In this document: one piece after another, positions 7,610-15,791 of the stretch
Layout of the letters: the number at the start of each line of letters is the position of its first letter
Position numbering within the stretch: the first letter of the stretch is position 1
From: Bacteroidales bacterium
GTDB taxonomy: Bacteria; Bacteroidota; Bacteroidia; Bacteroidales; UBA932
Length of the DNA stretch: 43,903 nucleotides
NCBI GenBank assembly: GCA_017471965.1
Contig: JAFURF010000022.1
Coordinates: forward strand, 1 to 43,903
Direction of reading: 5' to 3'
Program-made: the position numbers and the translations under genes
Notes under the pieces: model-generated
Databases searched by the model: none
Seen by the model: only the letters and a program-made list of their open reading frames with translations
Told to the model about the DNA's origin: nothing

Positions 7610-7640
7610 TTGCTTGACAATCAAATAGTCACTAACTTCG
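7610..7640 (+). promoter_or_regulatory. Promoter for the CE1-type esterase
   Basis: TTG at 7610-7612, 20-nt spacer, TAACTTCG at 7633-7640 (one mismatch). The start site near 7647 would leave a 22-nt leader. It is divergent from the GH2 promoter about 100 bp to the left. Confidence 0.45.
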
Positions 7641-7650
7641 TAGTGCATGA

Positions 7651-8805
<1,155 letters not shown>

Positions 8806-8858
8806 TCCTGTACGACGTCCCTGACAATCAGAGACTGAAGCATTTTTAGACTCTCCAT

Positions 8859-8905
8859 CAACCTGACTGGCACATTTTGTGACACTGTCAGGTTGTTTTA
8901 ATTTA
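8859..8905 (+). terminator. Hairpin terminator between esterase and gadB
   Basis: CAACCTGAC (8859-8867) pairs perfectly with GTCAGGTTG (8887-8895); inside, CACA/TGTG closes a second short stem. The sequence TTTTAATTT follows on the plus strand. It separates the esterase transcript from gadB, although gadB begins only 34 nt later. Confidence 0.6.
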
Positions 8906-8929
8906 TAATTATTTAAAATTAGAAGTAAT

Positions 8930-10300
8930 ATGGAGAAGAAAATGACAGATATGCCCGCACCGGCAGAATTCATTCCGGAAAAAGGTACGCAAGCAGAGGC
9001 CGCCTACCGTCTGGTAAAGGACGAGACGTTCCCTCAGACCAAGCCGATGCTCAATCTTGCGACTTTCGTCACAACATATATGGACGACTACGGCACCAGA
9101 CTCATGAACGAGTCGGTCAACATCAACTACATCGACGAGACGGAATACCCTCGTGTGGCGGTGATGTGCGGAAGATGCATCAACATGGTGGCGAACATGT
9201 GGCATACTCCGGAAAAGAACGAATGGAAGACCGGCGCTGTCGGCATCGGATCGTCAGAGGCATGCATGCTGGGCGGAGTGGCGGCATGGCTGCGATGGCG
9301 TGAACGCAGAAAGGCGGCAGGAAAGCCTTTCGACAAGCCGAATCTCGTTATGAGTACGGCTTATCAGGTGGTATGGGAAAAGTTCTGCCAACTCTGGCAG
9401 ATAGAGATGAGGACAGTGCCCATCACCCGCAAGCACCCTACTCTTGACATAGACAAGGCAATCGAAATGTGTGATGAAAACACCATCTGCATAGTCCCTA
9501 TTGCCGGCGTGACATGGACGGGCATGAACGATGACATAGAAGGTCTGAACAACGCACTTGAAGAATTCAACGCAAAGACAGGATATGAGATCCCTATCCA
9601 TGTTGACGCTGCATCAGGAGGATTCATCCTTCCGTTCCTGAATCCTGACAAGAGATGGGACTTCCGTCTGAAATGGGTACTTTCCATTTCCACCTCAGGC
9701 CATAAATACGGCCTCGTATATCCGGGTCTGGGATGGGTGGTATGGCGTGACAAGTCATATCTGCCTAAGGACATGTCATTCAGTGTCAATTACCTGGGAG
9801 CCAGCATCACACAGGTAGGACTCAACTTCTCACGTCCCGGAGCACAGATTCTGGCACAATACTACAATTTCATCCATCTCGGCGTGGAAGGATACCGCGA
9901 AGTCCATTCCAACTCTATGGCCATCGCACAATATTGTCATGATTCGATAGGAAAGATGCCATGCTTCATGAATTATTCTAAGACTCTTGACAATCCGCTC
10001 TTCATCTGGATGATGAAACCGGAATATGACGAAAAGGCGAACTGGACGCTGTTCGACCTTCAGGACAAACTGATGCAGAAAGGATGGATGGTGCCGGCAT
10101 ACACGATGCCTAAGGACATAGAGGACATGGTGGTGATGAGGATAGTGGTCCGTCAGGACATGACACGCGACATGGCAGACATGCTCATCGCCGACATAAA
10201 GGACGCAGTAGCGGAACTTGACGCACTGGAATACCCTACTCCATCACGCATCAAGTTCAACAAAGGGGAAAAACATAAGGGGCATGTCTACACCCATTAG
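8930..10300 (+). CDS. gadB: Glutamate decarboxylase
   Basis: PLP-dependent decarboxylation of glutamate to GABA, consuming a cytoplasmic proton. The 456-residue protein is colinear with E. coli GadB: NIDETEYP-type N-terminal segment, GSSEACMLGG, CDENTI, HVDAASGGFILPF, the PLP-lysine motif STSGHKYG (lysine near residue 258), NFSRPGAQILAQYY, and VVMRIV. The C-terminus ends KHKGHVYTH; in E. coli GadB a C-terminal histidine closes the active site at neutral pH, so a similar pH gate is plausible here. The antiporter gene follows 29 nt downstream, forming the classic acid-resistance pair. No clear -33/-7 promoter was found in the short gap after the hairpin at 8859. Confidence 0.97.
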   Translation: MEKKMTDMPAPAEFIPEKGTQAEAAYRLVKDETFPQTKPMLNLATFVTTYMDDYGTRLMNESVNINYIDETEYPRVAVMCGRCINMVANMWHTPEKNEWKTGAVGIGSSEACMLGGVAAWLRWRERRKAAGKPFDKPNLVMSTAYQVVWEKFCQLWQIEMRTVPITRKHPTLDIDKAIEMCDENTICIVPIAGVTWTGMNDDIEGLNNALEEFNAKTGYEIPIHVDAASGGFILPFLNPDKRWDFRLKWVLSISTSGHKYGLVYPGLGWVVWRDKSYLPKDMSFSVNYLGASITQVGLNFSRPGAQILAQYYNFIHLGVEGYREVHSNSMAIAQYCHDSIGKMPCFMNYSKTLDNPLFIWMMKPEYDEKANWTLFDLQDKLMQKGWMVPAYTMPKDIEDMVVMRIVVRQDMTRDMADMLIADIKDAVAELDALEYPTPSRIKFNKGEKHKGHVYTH

Positions 10301-10329
10301 GATACGGAGAATTTAAAAGAATACAGACT

Positions 10330-11829
10330 ATGAAGACAAATAACGGAAATGCAGGAAAAGCATTCAAACTGAGTGTAGCGACCCTGGCCATAATGAACAT
10401 TACAGCGGTCGTGAGTCTGAGAGGACTGCCGTCAGAAGCCGTCTACGGCTTATCATCGGCATTCTACTACCTCTTTGCAGCCATCGTGTTCCTTATTCCT
10501 ACGGCAATGGTTGCTGCCGAACTGGCGGCAATGTTCGCCGATAAGCAGGGTGGTGTCTTCAGATGGATCGGTGAAGCGTTCGGACCCAAGGTAGGTTTTC
10601 TTGCCATATGGCTTCAATGGATAGAATCCACCATCTGGTATCCTACAGTCCTGACCTTCGGTGCAGTATCATTTGCATACATAGGCCTGAACGGCGCCTC
10701 TGACGCAGTACTCGCTTCAAACAAGGTATTCACTCTCGTGACAGTCCTTGCCATCTACTGGGCTGCGACATTCATCGCACTGAAAGGACTCGGATGGGTC
10801 GGAAAGATCAGCAAATGGGGCGGCCTGATCGGCACCATCATCCCTGCCGGCCTGCTCATAGTATTGGGAATAATATACATAGCGACCGGCGGGCACAACT
10901 ATATGGACATGTCTCAGAGTTTCTTCCCGGACCTTACCAAGATGGACAACCTCGTTCTTGCAAGCAGCATATTCCTGTTCTATGCAGGAATGGAGATGAT
11001 GGGCGTGCATGTGATGGATGTGGACAACCCGTCAAAGAACTACCCGAAGGCCATCATCATCGGCTCACTCGTTACAGTATGTATCTTTGTACTTGGAACC
11101 TTTGCACTGGGAGTCATCATTCCGGCCAAAGACATCAACCTGACCCAGTCCCTGCTTATAGGATTTGACAATTTCTTCAGATATTTCCATATGTCATGGG
11201 CAGGGCCGGTAATCGCTGTCGCTCTTTTGTTCGGAGTGCTGGCAAGCGTCCTGACATGGGTCGCAGGCCCGTCGAAGGGTATCTTCACCGTTGGAAAGGC
11301 CGGCTATCTGCCGCCATTCTTCCAGAAAAGCAACAGCAACGGCGTGCAGAGGAACATCCTTCTTGTACAAGGCGGCATCGTGACTCTCCTGTCGCTGCTT
11401 TTTGTGGTGATGCCGTCCGTACAGTCCTTCTACCAGATATTGTCTCAACTCACCATCCTCCTTTACCTTATCATGTACATGCTCATGTTTGCTGCTGCAA
11501 TCGTGCTCAGATACAAGATGAAGAATGCGCCGCGTCCGTTCAGACTTGGGAAAGGCAATGCCTTGATGTGGATACTGGGACTTGTCGGATTCGGAGGCTC
11601 GCTTCTGGCATTCGTGCTGAGTTTCATCCCGCCGGCACAGATAAACACCGGCAGCAATTCCGTATGGTACTCGGTTCTGATCGTCGGGTGCATAGTGATG
11701 GTGGTGATTCCCTTCATCATCTACAGACTGCGCAAGCCGTCGTGGAAAGATCCTGATTCAGGATTCACGCCGTTCCATTGGGAAGAGAAGAATAACAGAA
11801 GTGATGTTATTTCCGATAATTTGAACTAA
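10330..11829 (+). CDS. gadC: Glutamate:GABA antiporter
   Basis: APC-superfamily amino-acid antiporter of 499 residues with about 12 predicted membrane segments, starting VATLAIMNITAVVSLRGLPSEA. The hallmark GadC-type features are the first-helix region just quoted, GGVFRWIGEAFGPKVGF and a WVAGPSKGI segment in the second half. It would exchange external glutamate for the GABA made by GadB. The C-terminal tail after the last helix (PSWKDPDSGFTPFHWEE...) is hydrophilic and may act as the pH-dependent plug known in E. coli GadC, though it is short. The operon position directly after gadB makes the assignment strong. Confidence 0.93.
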   Translation: MKTNNGNAGKAFKLSVATLAIMNITAVVSLRGLPSEAVYGLSSAFYYLFAAIVFLIPTAMVAAELAAMFADKQGGVFRWIGEAFGPKVGFLAIWLQWIESTIWYPTVLTFGAVSFAYIGLNGASDAVLASNKVFTLVTVLAIYWAATFIALKGLGWVGKISKWGGLIGTIIPAGLLIVLGIIYIATGGHNYMDMSQSFFPDLTKMDNLVLASSIFLFYAGMEMMGVHVMDVDNPSKNYPKAIIIGSLVTVCIFVLGTFALGVIIPAKDINLTQSLLIGFDNFFRYFHMSWAGPVIAVALLFGVLASVLTWVAGPSKGIFTVGKAGYLPPFFQKSNSNGVQRNILLVQGGIVTLLSLLFVVMPSVQSFYQILSQLTILLYLIMYMLMFAAAIVLRYKMKNAPRPFRLGKGNALMWILGLVGFGGSLLAFVLSFIPPAQINTGSNSVWYSVLIVGCIVMVVIPFIIYRLRKPSWKDPDSGFTPFHWEEKNNRSDVISDNLN

Positions 11830-11852
11830 ATTTACAGCCGTAATCAACCGGA

Positions 11853-12362
11853 ATGGAAATGATGAGGATAGCAACTGCAACATTGATGGCATTTATGCTG
11901 ACATTTTCAGCGTCAGCGCAGTCTGACATGAAAAAGATCTATGATGAAACGGCAGACCCTGCACAGCAGATCAGGCAGGCAGTCGCAAAGGCTGACAGTC
12001 AGGATAAGTTCGTGATCTGCCAGGTGGGAGGAAACTGGTGCCGCTGGTGCCTCATGTTTGCAGACTTCATCACCAGTGACAGCGAGGTCAGTGAATTGAT
12101 AGACAACAACTTCGTATACATTCACGTAAACTACAATCCTCGTGACAGGAACGATGCCGAGAAGGCGGCCAAAGCACGGAAGATGCTTGAAAGTCTGGGC
12201 AATCCTGACAGATTCGGCTTCCCTGCCCTGGTGGTCCTGGATGATGGTGGAAAGGTTGTCCACATACAGGACTCCAGTTTCCTGGAAGAAGGAAACGGTT
12301 ACAGCAAACAGAAGGTGTTGCGCTTCTTGAAGAATTGGACTCCTGACGCCGTCAGGAAATAA
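11853..12362 (+). CDS. Exported thioredoxin-fold protein
   Basis: A 169-residue protein with a signal peptide (cleavage after ASAQ, about residue 23) and a thioredoxin-like domain. The active site is GGNWCRWC (Cys63, Cys66), more like the WCxxC of DUF255/thioredoxin_7 proteins than the classic WCGPC. A cis-proline occurs in GFPALVV. It begins 23 nt after gadC on the same strand with no terminator between, so it probably belongs to the gad operon. It likely acts on periplasmic thiols, but any functional link to acid resistance is speculation. It converges with the FKBP gene with 12 nt between stops. Confidence 0.8.
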   Translation: MEMMRIATATLMAFMLTFSASAQSDMKKIYDETADPAQQIRQAVAKADSQDKFVICQVGGNWCRWCLMFADFITSDSEVSELIDNNFVYIHVNYNPRDRNDAEKAAKARKMLESLGNPDRFGFPALVVLDDGGKVVHIQDSSFLEEGNGYSKQKVLRFLKNWTPDAVRK

Positions 12363-12374
12363 TGCAAAAAAATC

Positions 12375-12773
12375 TTACCTCACACCAAGAAGAGTGATAT
12401 CGAAAATCAGAGTGGAGAAAGCCTTTATGGCACCTGCAGGGCGCGAACCGTAGCCAAGGTTATAAGGGATGACGATCTCCCACCTCGAACCGCACGGCAT
12501 CTCCCTGAGTGCAGTGATCCAGCCTGTTATCAGTTCGTTCAGACGAAAGGTAGCAGGCTTTCCTTTTGTCGTCTGGTCGAACACCTTGCCGTTGATAAGT
12601 TTCCCGACATAATGCACCGTCACGAAACTCTTCGGCGAAGGCTTGGGCCCGTTTCCTTTTGAGATCTCACGATACATCACCCCATTGAACATGATCTTCA
12701 CTCCCGGCTTCTGCGCATACTCCTGCAGAAACTCCTGATTCCTCAACTTATAAGCATTATCTGTCGGCGGCAT
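12375..12773 (-). CDS. FKBP-type peptidyl-prolyl isomerase
   Basis: Peptidyl-prolyl cis-trans isomerase of 132 residues. An N-terminal helical piece (YKLRNQEFLQEYAQKPGVK) resembles the end of the FKBP_N dimerisation region, and the FKBP domain follows: VTVHYVGKLINGKVFDQT, TFRLNELITGWITAL, MPCGSRWEIVIPYNLGYG, STLIFDITLLGV. No signal peptide is visible, so it is probably cytoplasmic. The longer in-frame ATG at 12809 is excluded because the promoter at 12790-12820 overlaps it. The family usually has a GxGxxIPPxSTLIF loop; here the loop reads AGAIKAFSTLIF, lacking the paired prolines. Confidence 0.88.
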   Translation of the reverse strand: MPPTDNAYKLRNQEFLQEYAQKPGVKIMFNGVMYREISKGNGPKPSPKSFVTVHYVGKLINGKVFDQTTKGKPATFRLNELITGWITALREMPCGSRWEIVIPYNLGYGSRPAGAIKAFSTLIFDITLLGVR

Positions 12774-12789
12774 AAATCTGAATTTTCTG

Positions 12790-12820
12790 CAAAAATAATA
12801 AAGTAACAATTGTCAGACAA
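12790..12820 (-). promoter_or_regulatory. Promoter for the FKBP gene
   Basis: On the minus strand TATTTTTG at 12797-12790 with TTG at 12820-12818, 20-nt spacer. The start site falls near 12783, so the translated start must be the ATG at 12773. Confidence 0.6.
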
Positions 12821-12845
12821 GAGGAACTATATGGATAAATTTGGT

Positions 12846-12853
12846 TAAATTTG
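12846..12853 (+). promoter_or_regulatory. -7 box close to the 221-aa hydrolase gene
   Basis: TAAATTTGC (12846-12854) is an exact -7 match, only 7 nt before the ATG at 12861, which implies a leaderless or nearly leaderless transcript. A second TAAATTTG lies at 12836-12843. No good -33 element is seen for either. Confidence 0.4.
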
Positions 12854-12860
12854 CATCAAT

Positions 12861-13526
12861 ATGGTTACATCAAGGACATATCATTCGCTCCATCTGGATA
12901 TTGCCACAAACGGTTCGGACAAGATCTGCTACATCATGCTGCCGGAGATGCTCAAGGAATCGGAGCACCAGTGGCTGGAGCAGATGGCTGAAAGGTACAA
13001 GTCGAACTTCATCGTCATTTCAGGAATGGAATGGGATGACGACCTGACCCCATGGAAGGCTCCGGGACTCAAGGGCGGAGAATTCGGCGGAAAGGCAAAG
13101 CATCTTCTCGACCGTCTGAAAGGCGACTTCTTCGCCATCGAAAATTCCATGCAGTTGAACCGCCAAAAAAGATACATGATCGGAGTATCACTATCCGGCC
13201 TTTTCGCAGTATGGAGCACAGGCGTCACTCCCCTCTTCGAGGCGGTCGGATCCGTATCGGGTTCCCTCTGGTATGACGGATTCATCGACTGGCTGAAAGG
13301 AAGGCAGGAATTCCATTGCAGCAGATACTACTTCTCCCTCGGCGAAAAGGAAAAGGACGGAAGAAACAAGCGACTGGCATCGGTGGAGGAAGCCACCAAA
13401 GAAACCATAGACATCCTCAAGTCAGTCGGAAAGGAAGTCTTCTTTGAATACAACGAAGGCAATCATTTCGGTCCGCTGATCGAGAGAATAGAAAAGAGTA
13501 TCCGATACCTCTTCACAGAAGGATAA
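12861..13526 (+). CDS. Esterase-like alpha/beta hydrolase, 221 aa
   Basis: Cytoplasmic protein without signal peptide that has the layout of small alpha/beta-hydrolase esterases related to the IroE/Fes-type or S-formylglutathione-hydrolase-like groups. The nucleophile elbow is GVSLSG (Ser110), followed by SVSGSLWYDGF, a segment typical of the group, and a histidine in EGNHFGPLIERI (His202). The N-terminal strand region (KICYIMLPEM, NFIVISGMEWDDDLTPWKAP) supplies the oxyanion loop. The catalytic acid is not obvious. Substrate unknown. It is flanked by the divergent FKBP gene and by a palindromic element at 13589-13695. Confidence 0.7.
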   Translation: MVTSRTYHSLHLDIATNGSDKICYIMLPEMLKESEHQWLEQMAERYKSNFIVISGMEWDDDLTPWKAPGLKGGEFGGKAKHLLDRLKGDFFAIENSMQLNRQKRYMIGVSLSGLFAVWSTGVTPLFEAVGSVSGSLWYDGFIDWLKGRQEFHCSRYYFSLGEKEKDGRNKRLASVEEATKETIDILKSVGKEVFFEYNEGNHFGPLIERIEKSIRYLFTEG

Positions 13527-13588
13527 AATCCAGCCTATTATGGAATATCATATTGGTGACAGAAAATAGTACTTACTAGACTCTTACC

Positions 13589-13695
13589 ACTGTGACGAAT
13601 AATCGCTGGAAACTGACACAGTTGTAGCAAAATCGGTTCAAAATCAAGCATTTTGCCCACAACTGTGCTGACTTGAGGCCAAAACTCGTCACAGT
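13589..13695. repeat. Nested palindromic intergenic element, ~107 bp
   Basis: Outer arms ACTGTGACGA (13589-13598) and TCGTCACAGT (13686-13695) are perfect complements. Nested inside, CACAGTTGT-a-GCAAAAT (13617-13633) pairs with ATTTTGC-cc-ACAACTGTG (13650-13667), 16 bp interrupted only by a 1/2-nt bulge, with a 16-nt loop. CACAGTTGT also recurs at 13691-13699. No U-tract follows the element on either strand. The shape resembles a REP-like or MITE-like intergenic repeat or a structured RNA; I see no second copy in this window. Confidence 0.65.
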
Positions 13696-13764
13696 TGTCA
13701 CACTCCGGCATGCCCCGGCATCACATCTTCACAGAAAAGATGCACAAACTATCAATAGGAATAT

Positions 13765-13772
13765 TATCTTTG
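13765..13772 (+). promoter_or_regulatory. -7 box upstream of the DNPH1-like gene
   Basis: TATCTTTGC at 13765-13773 matches the -7 consensus; no clear -33 is present. The start near 13779 leaves a leader of about 57 nt and supports the ATG at 13836 rather than the in-frame ATG at 13695. Confidence 0.4.
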
Positions 13773-13835
13773 CATTGGGGCGGGTACACACATGTCCGGC
13801 CTAAAAGAAGAACCCGACATAAAATACACAAGAAA

Positions 13836-14249
13836 ATGAAGAAGATATATTTCGCCGGATCGATCAGGGGCGGAAGGGTGGATGCAGACCTTTACAGACG
13901 CATGATAGAATACATCCAGAGGACAGACATCGTACTCACCGAGCACATCGGCCACCCGGAACTGAATGTCCTTGAAAAAGGCAAGGAGGACGAGGAAATC
14001 TACAATCAGGACACCACGTGGCTCCTTGAAAGCGACCTTCTGATCGGAGAATGCACCTGCCCGTCTCTCGGAGTCGGTTACGAACTGGCATATGCGGAAG
14101 CGCACGGCAAGCCTTGCCACATCTTCTACGACAGGAACAAGACCCAACTCTCCGCCATGCTCCGAGGCAACCCGTACTTCACCGTGTACCCATACGAAAA
14201 GGAAGAGGACATCTACCCGATCATCGACAGAATCCTGAACGGGAAATAG
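13836..14249 (+). CDS. DNPH1/RCL-like deoxynucleotide N-glycosidase
   Basis: A 137-residue member of the nucleoside 2-deoxyribosyltransferase superfamily, closest in pattern to eukaryotic DNPH1 (RCL), which hydrolyses the N-glycosidic bond of 5-hydroxymethyl-dUMP and related monophosphates. Matches are IYFAGSIRGGR (residues 4-14), VLTEHIG, IYNQDTTWL, PSLGVGYELAYA with the catalytic Glu83, and LSAMLRGN. An upstream in-frame ATG at 13695 would add 47 residues of non-conserved sequence inside the palindromic element, so I start at 13836, where the conserved core begins at once. It is a plausible nucleotide-pool sanitiser. The exact base specificity cannot be read. Confidence 0.85.
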   Translation: MKKIYFAGSIRGGRVDADLYRRMIEYIQRTDIVLTEHIGHPELNVLEKGKEDEEIYNQDTTWLLESDLLIGECTCPSLGVGYELAYAEAHGKPCHIFYDRNKTQLSAMLRGNPYFTVYPYEKEEDIYPIIDRILNGK

Positions 14250-14315
14250 AAACACTCCATACAAAATCACCGGACCGGGATTCCATACCGGAACTACCAC
14301 AAAACCGGAACGACA

Positions 14316-15410
14316 TTGCATAAGCACACCATCATAACCGCACTGACAATCCTCTGCCTGACAATCCTTTCCGGCAGCGTCTGTCATACCCGGACACTCA
14401 CAAGAAATCACGAAACCATAGTAGTCTACGCTCCTGGCCCGGATGACGACCATTACGTCAACAATGCCGTACTGACCCGTTTCAAGGGCCGATACTGGTG
14501 CATGTGGCAGAGTTCAGCCAAAGACGAGGACTCGCCCGACACGCATGTATGCATCAGCAGCAGTCGTAACGGAAAGAAATGGAGCAGACCCAAGACCATC
14601 GCCCACTGCACCGACAGCACCTTTGCCACTCCGGGAGGTTGGATCGTCCACAACGACACTCTGACCGCCTTCATAAACGTATTCAAGGACATCAAGGCCG
14701 GAGGCAGGGCATTCTATATCACCACAGGAAACGGAAGGAAATGGTCTTCGCAGAAGCCTGTCCTTATGGCAGACGGCACTGCCATGAACGGCATCCTCGA
14801 ACAGGACCCGCACAGAATAGATGAATGCAGGATAGTGGGCGCAGCACATTTCAGACCTGGACTGAAGGCCAGACCAATATACACCGATGACCTCAGCGGG
14901 CATGGCGGATGGAAGATCGGACGGATAAGAATGGAGGACAAAGGCACACAGAGCAGAGGCCTGGAACCGAGTCTGTATCTGAAACCTGACGGAAGCATAG
15001 TCATGCTCTTCCGCGACCAGGCCTCGTCATTCAGGAAACTCGCTTCGGAAAGCAGAGACAGGGGCCGGACATGGTCGGAACTATATCTCACCGACCTAAT
15101 AGACTCACGTTCCAAGCAGTCGGCCGGAAACCTCCCAGACGGAAGGGCATATATAGTCAGCAACCCCACCGGATCAAAAGACCGCACCAGACTTGGAATA
15201 GCCTTCAGCACGGACGGCACAGATTTCAGTGACTATATCATCCTGCGGGACCGTGATGACCTGAGCGTACAGCAGAAGAAAGGTAAATACAAGACAATAG
15301 GATACAGTTACCCGAAGACCTTCATCCACGAGGGTTACATTTACATAAGTTATTCTGAAAATAAGGAAAAGATAGTCATCACACGGATGCGTATACCGGA
15401 AATTGACTAA
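14316..15410 (+). CDS. Exported BNR-repeat / sialidase-fold protein
   Basis: A 364-residue secreted protein with the repeats of a six-bladed sialidase-type propeller: Asp-box-like motifs SSSRNGKKWS, TTGNGRKWS, SESRDRGRTWS and AFSTDGTDFS are spread along the chain. An N-terminal hydrophobic leader (about residues 5-20) indicates export. The start is a TTG at 14316, the only start codon that gives this signal peptide without an upstream stop problem (the in-frame TAG at 14247 ends the previous gene). No clear RIP motif of true GH33 sialidases is seen, so it may be another family with the same fold or a lectin-like protein. The gap to the DNPH1-like gene is 66 nt. Confidence 0.7.
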   Translation: MHKHTIITALTILCLTILSGSVCHTRTLTRNHETIVVYAPGPDDDHYVNNAVLTRFKGRYWCMWQSSAKDEDSPDTHVCISSSRNGKKWSRPKTIAHCTDSTFATPGGWIVHNDTLTAFINVFKDIKAGGRAFYITTGNGRKWSSQKPVLMADGTAMNGILEQDPHRIDECRIVGAAHFRPGLKARPIYTDDLSGHGGWKIGRIRMEDKGTQSRGLEPSLYLKPDGSIVMLFRDQASSFRKLASESRDRGRTWSELYLTDLIDSRSKQSAGNLPDGRAYIVSNPTGSKDRTRLGIAFSTDGTDFSDYIILRDRDDLSVQQKKGKYKTIGYSYPKTFIHEGYIYISYSENKEKIVITRMRIPEID

Positions 15411-15415
15411 ATTTG
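15408..15415 (+). promoter_or_regulatory. -7 box upstream of the 117-aa secreted protein
   Basis: TAAATTTGC at 15408-15416, overlapping the stop of the preceding gene, is an exact -7 match placed 22 nt before the ATG at 15438. The -33 region is poor. Confidence 0.4.
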
Positions 15416-15437
15416 CATGTTGGTAAAACGTTAAAGT

Positions 15438-15791
15438 ATGAAAAGATTCTTCATCACATTGTCAATATTCATCCTTTCATTGCTTGCAACAGACATGCAG
15501 GCACTCCCCAAAGGATATGAGGCAAAGACTGCAAGACTTGCAGAAAGACTTGTAGAAAGTTCAGTCACAGGAAATTACAACAAGACATACCATGCCCTTC
15601 GCAATATCCAGAGATACGAATACCGCCTTCAAAGCAAAGAAGAACTGATGCGTTTCTACAACGACATCCACAATGCCGTGGCCTGCGAATGCGACAGGAA
15701 GGGCATTGATGCTGAAGGAAAGTCCGAGATGAAGGCCATAGTAGACGCTCTCTTCTCCGAAAAACTCAGAGAAGAGGCGAAAAAACTATAG
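15438..15791 (+). CDS. Small secreted helical protein, unknown function
   Basis: A 117-residue protein with a signal peptide (MKRFFITLSIFILSLLATDMQA, cleavage about residue 22). The mature part is charged and mostly helical, with a central Tyr/Arg-rich stretch (NIQRYEYRLQSKEEL) and a lone CEC pair. I do not recognise the family. It ends 6 nt inside the convergent nucleoside-kinase gene, so the two coding regions overlap at their 3' ends. Confidence 0.7.
   Translation: MKRFFITLSIFILSLLATDMQALPKGYEAKTARLAERLVESSVTGNYNKTYHALRNIQRYEYRLQSKEELMRFYNDIHNAVACECDRKGIDAEGKSEMKAIVDALFSEKLREEAKKL

Noticed and set aside
13695-13835. N-terminal extension of the DNPH1-like protein from the ATG at 13695
   Set aside because: The extra 47 residues are not conserved, begin in the palindromic element, and would precede the -7 box at 13765.
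13764-14453. 229-codon minus-strand frame over the DNPH1-like gene
   Set aside because: Low-complexity Val/Phe-rich antisense translation; the plus strand has a conserved enzyme.
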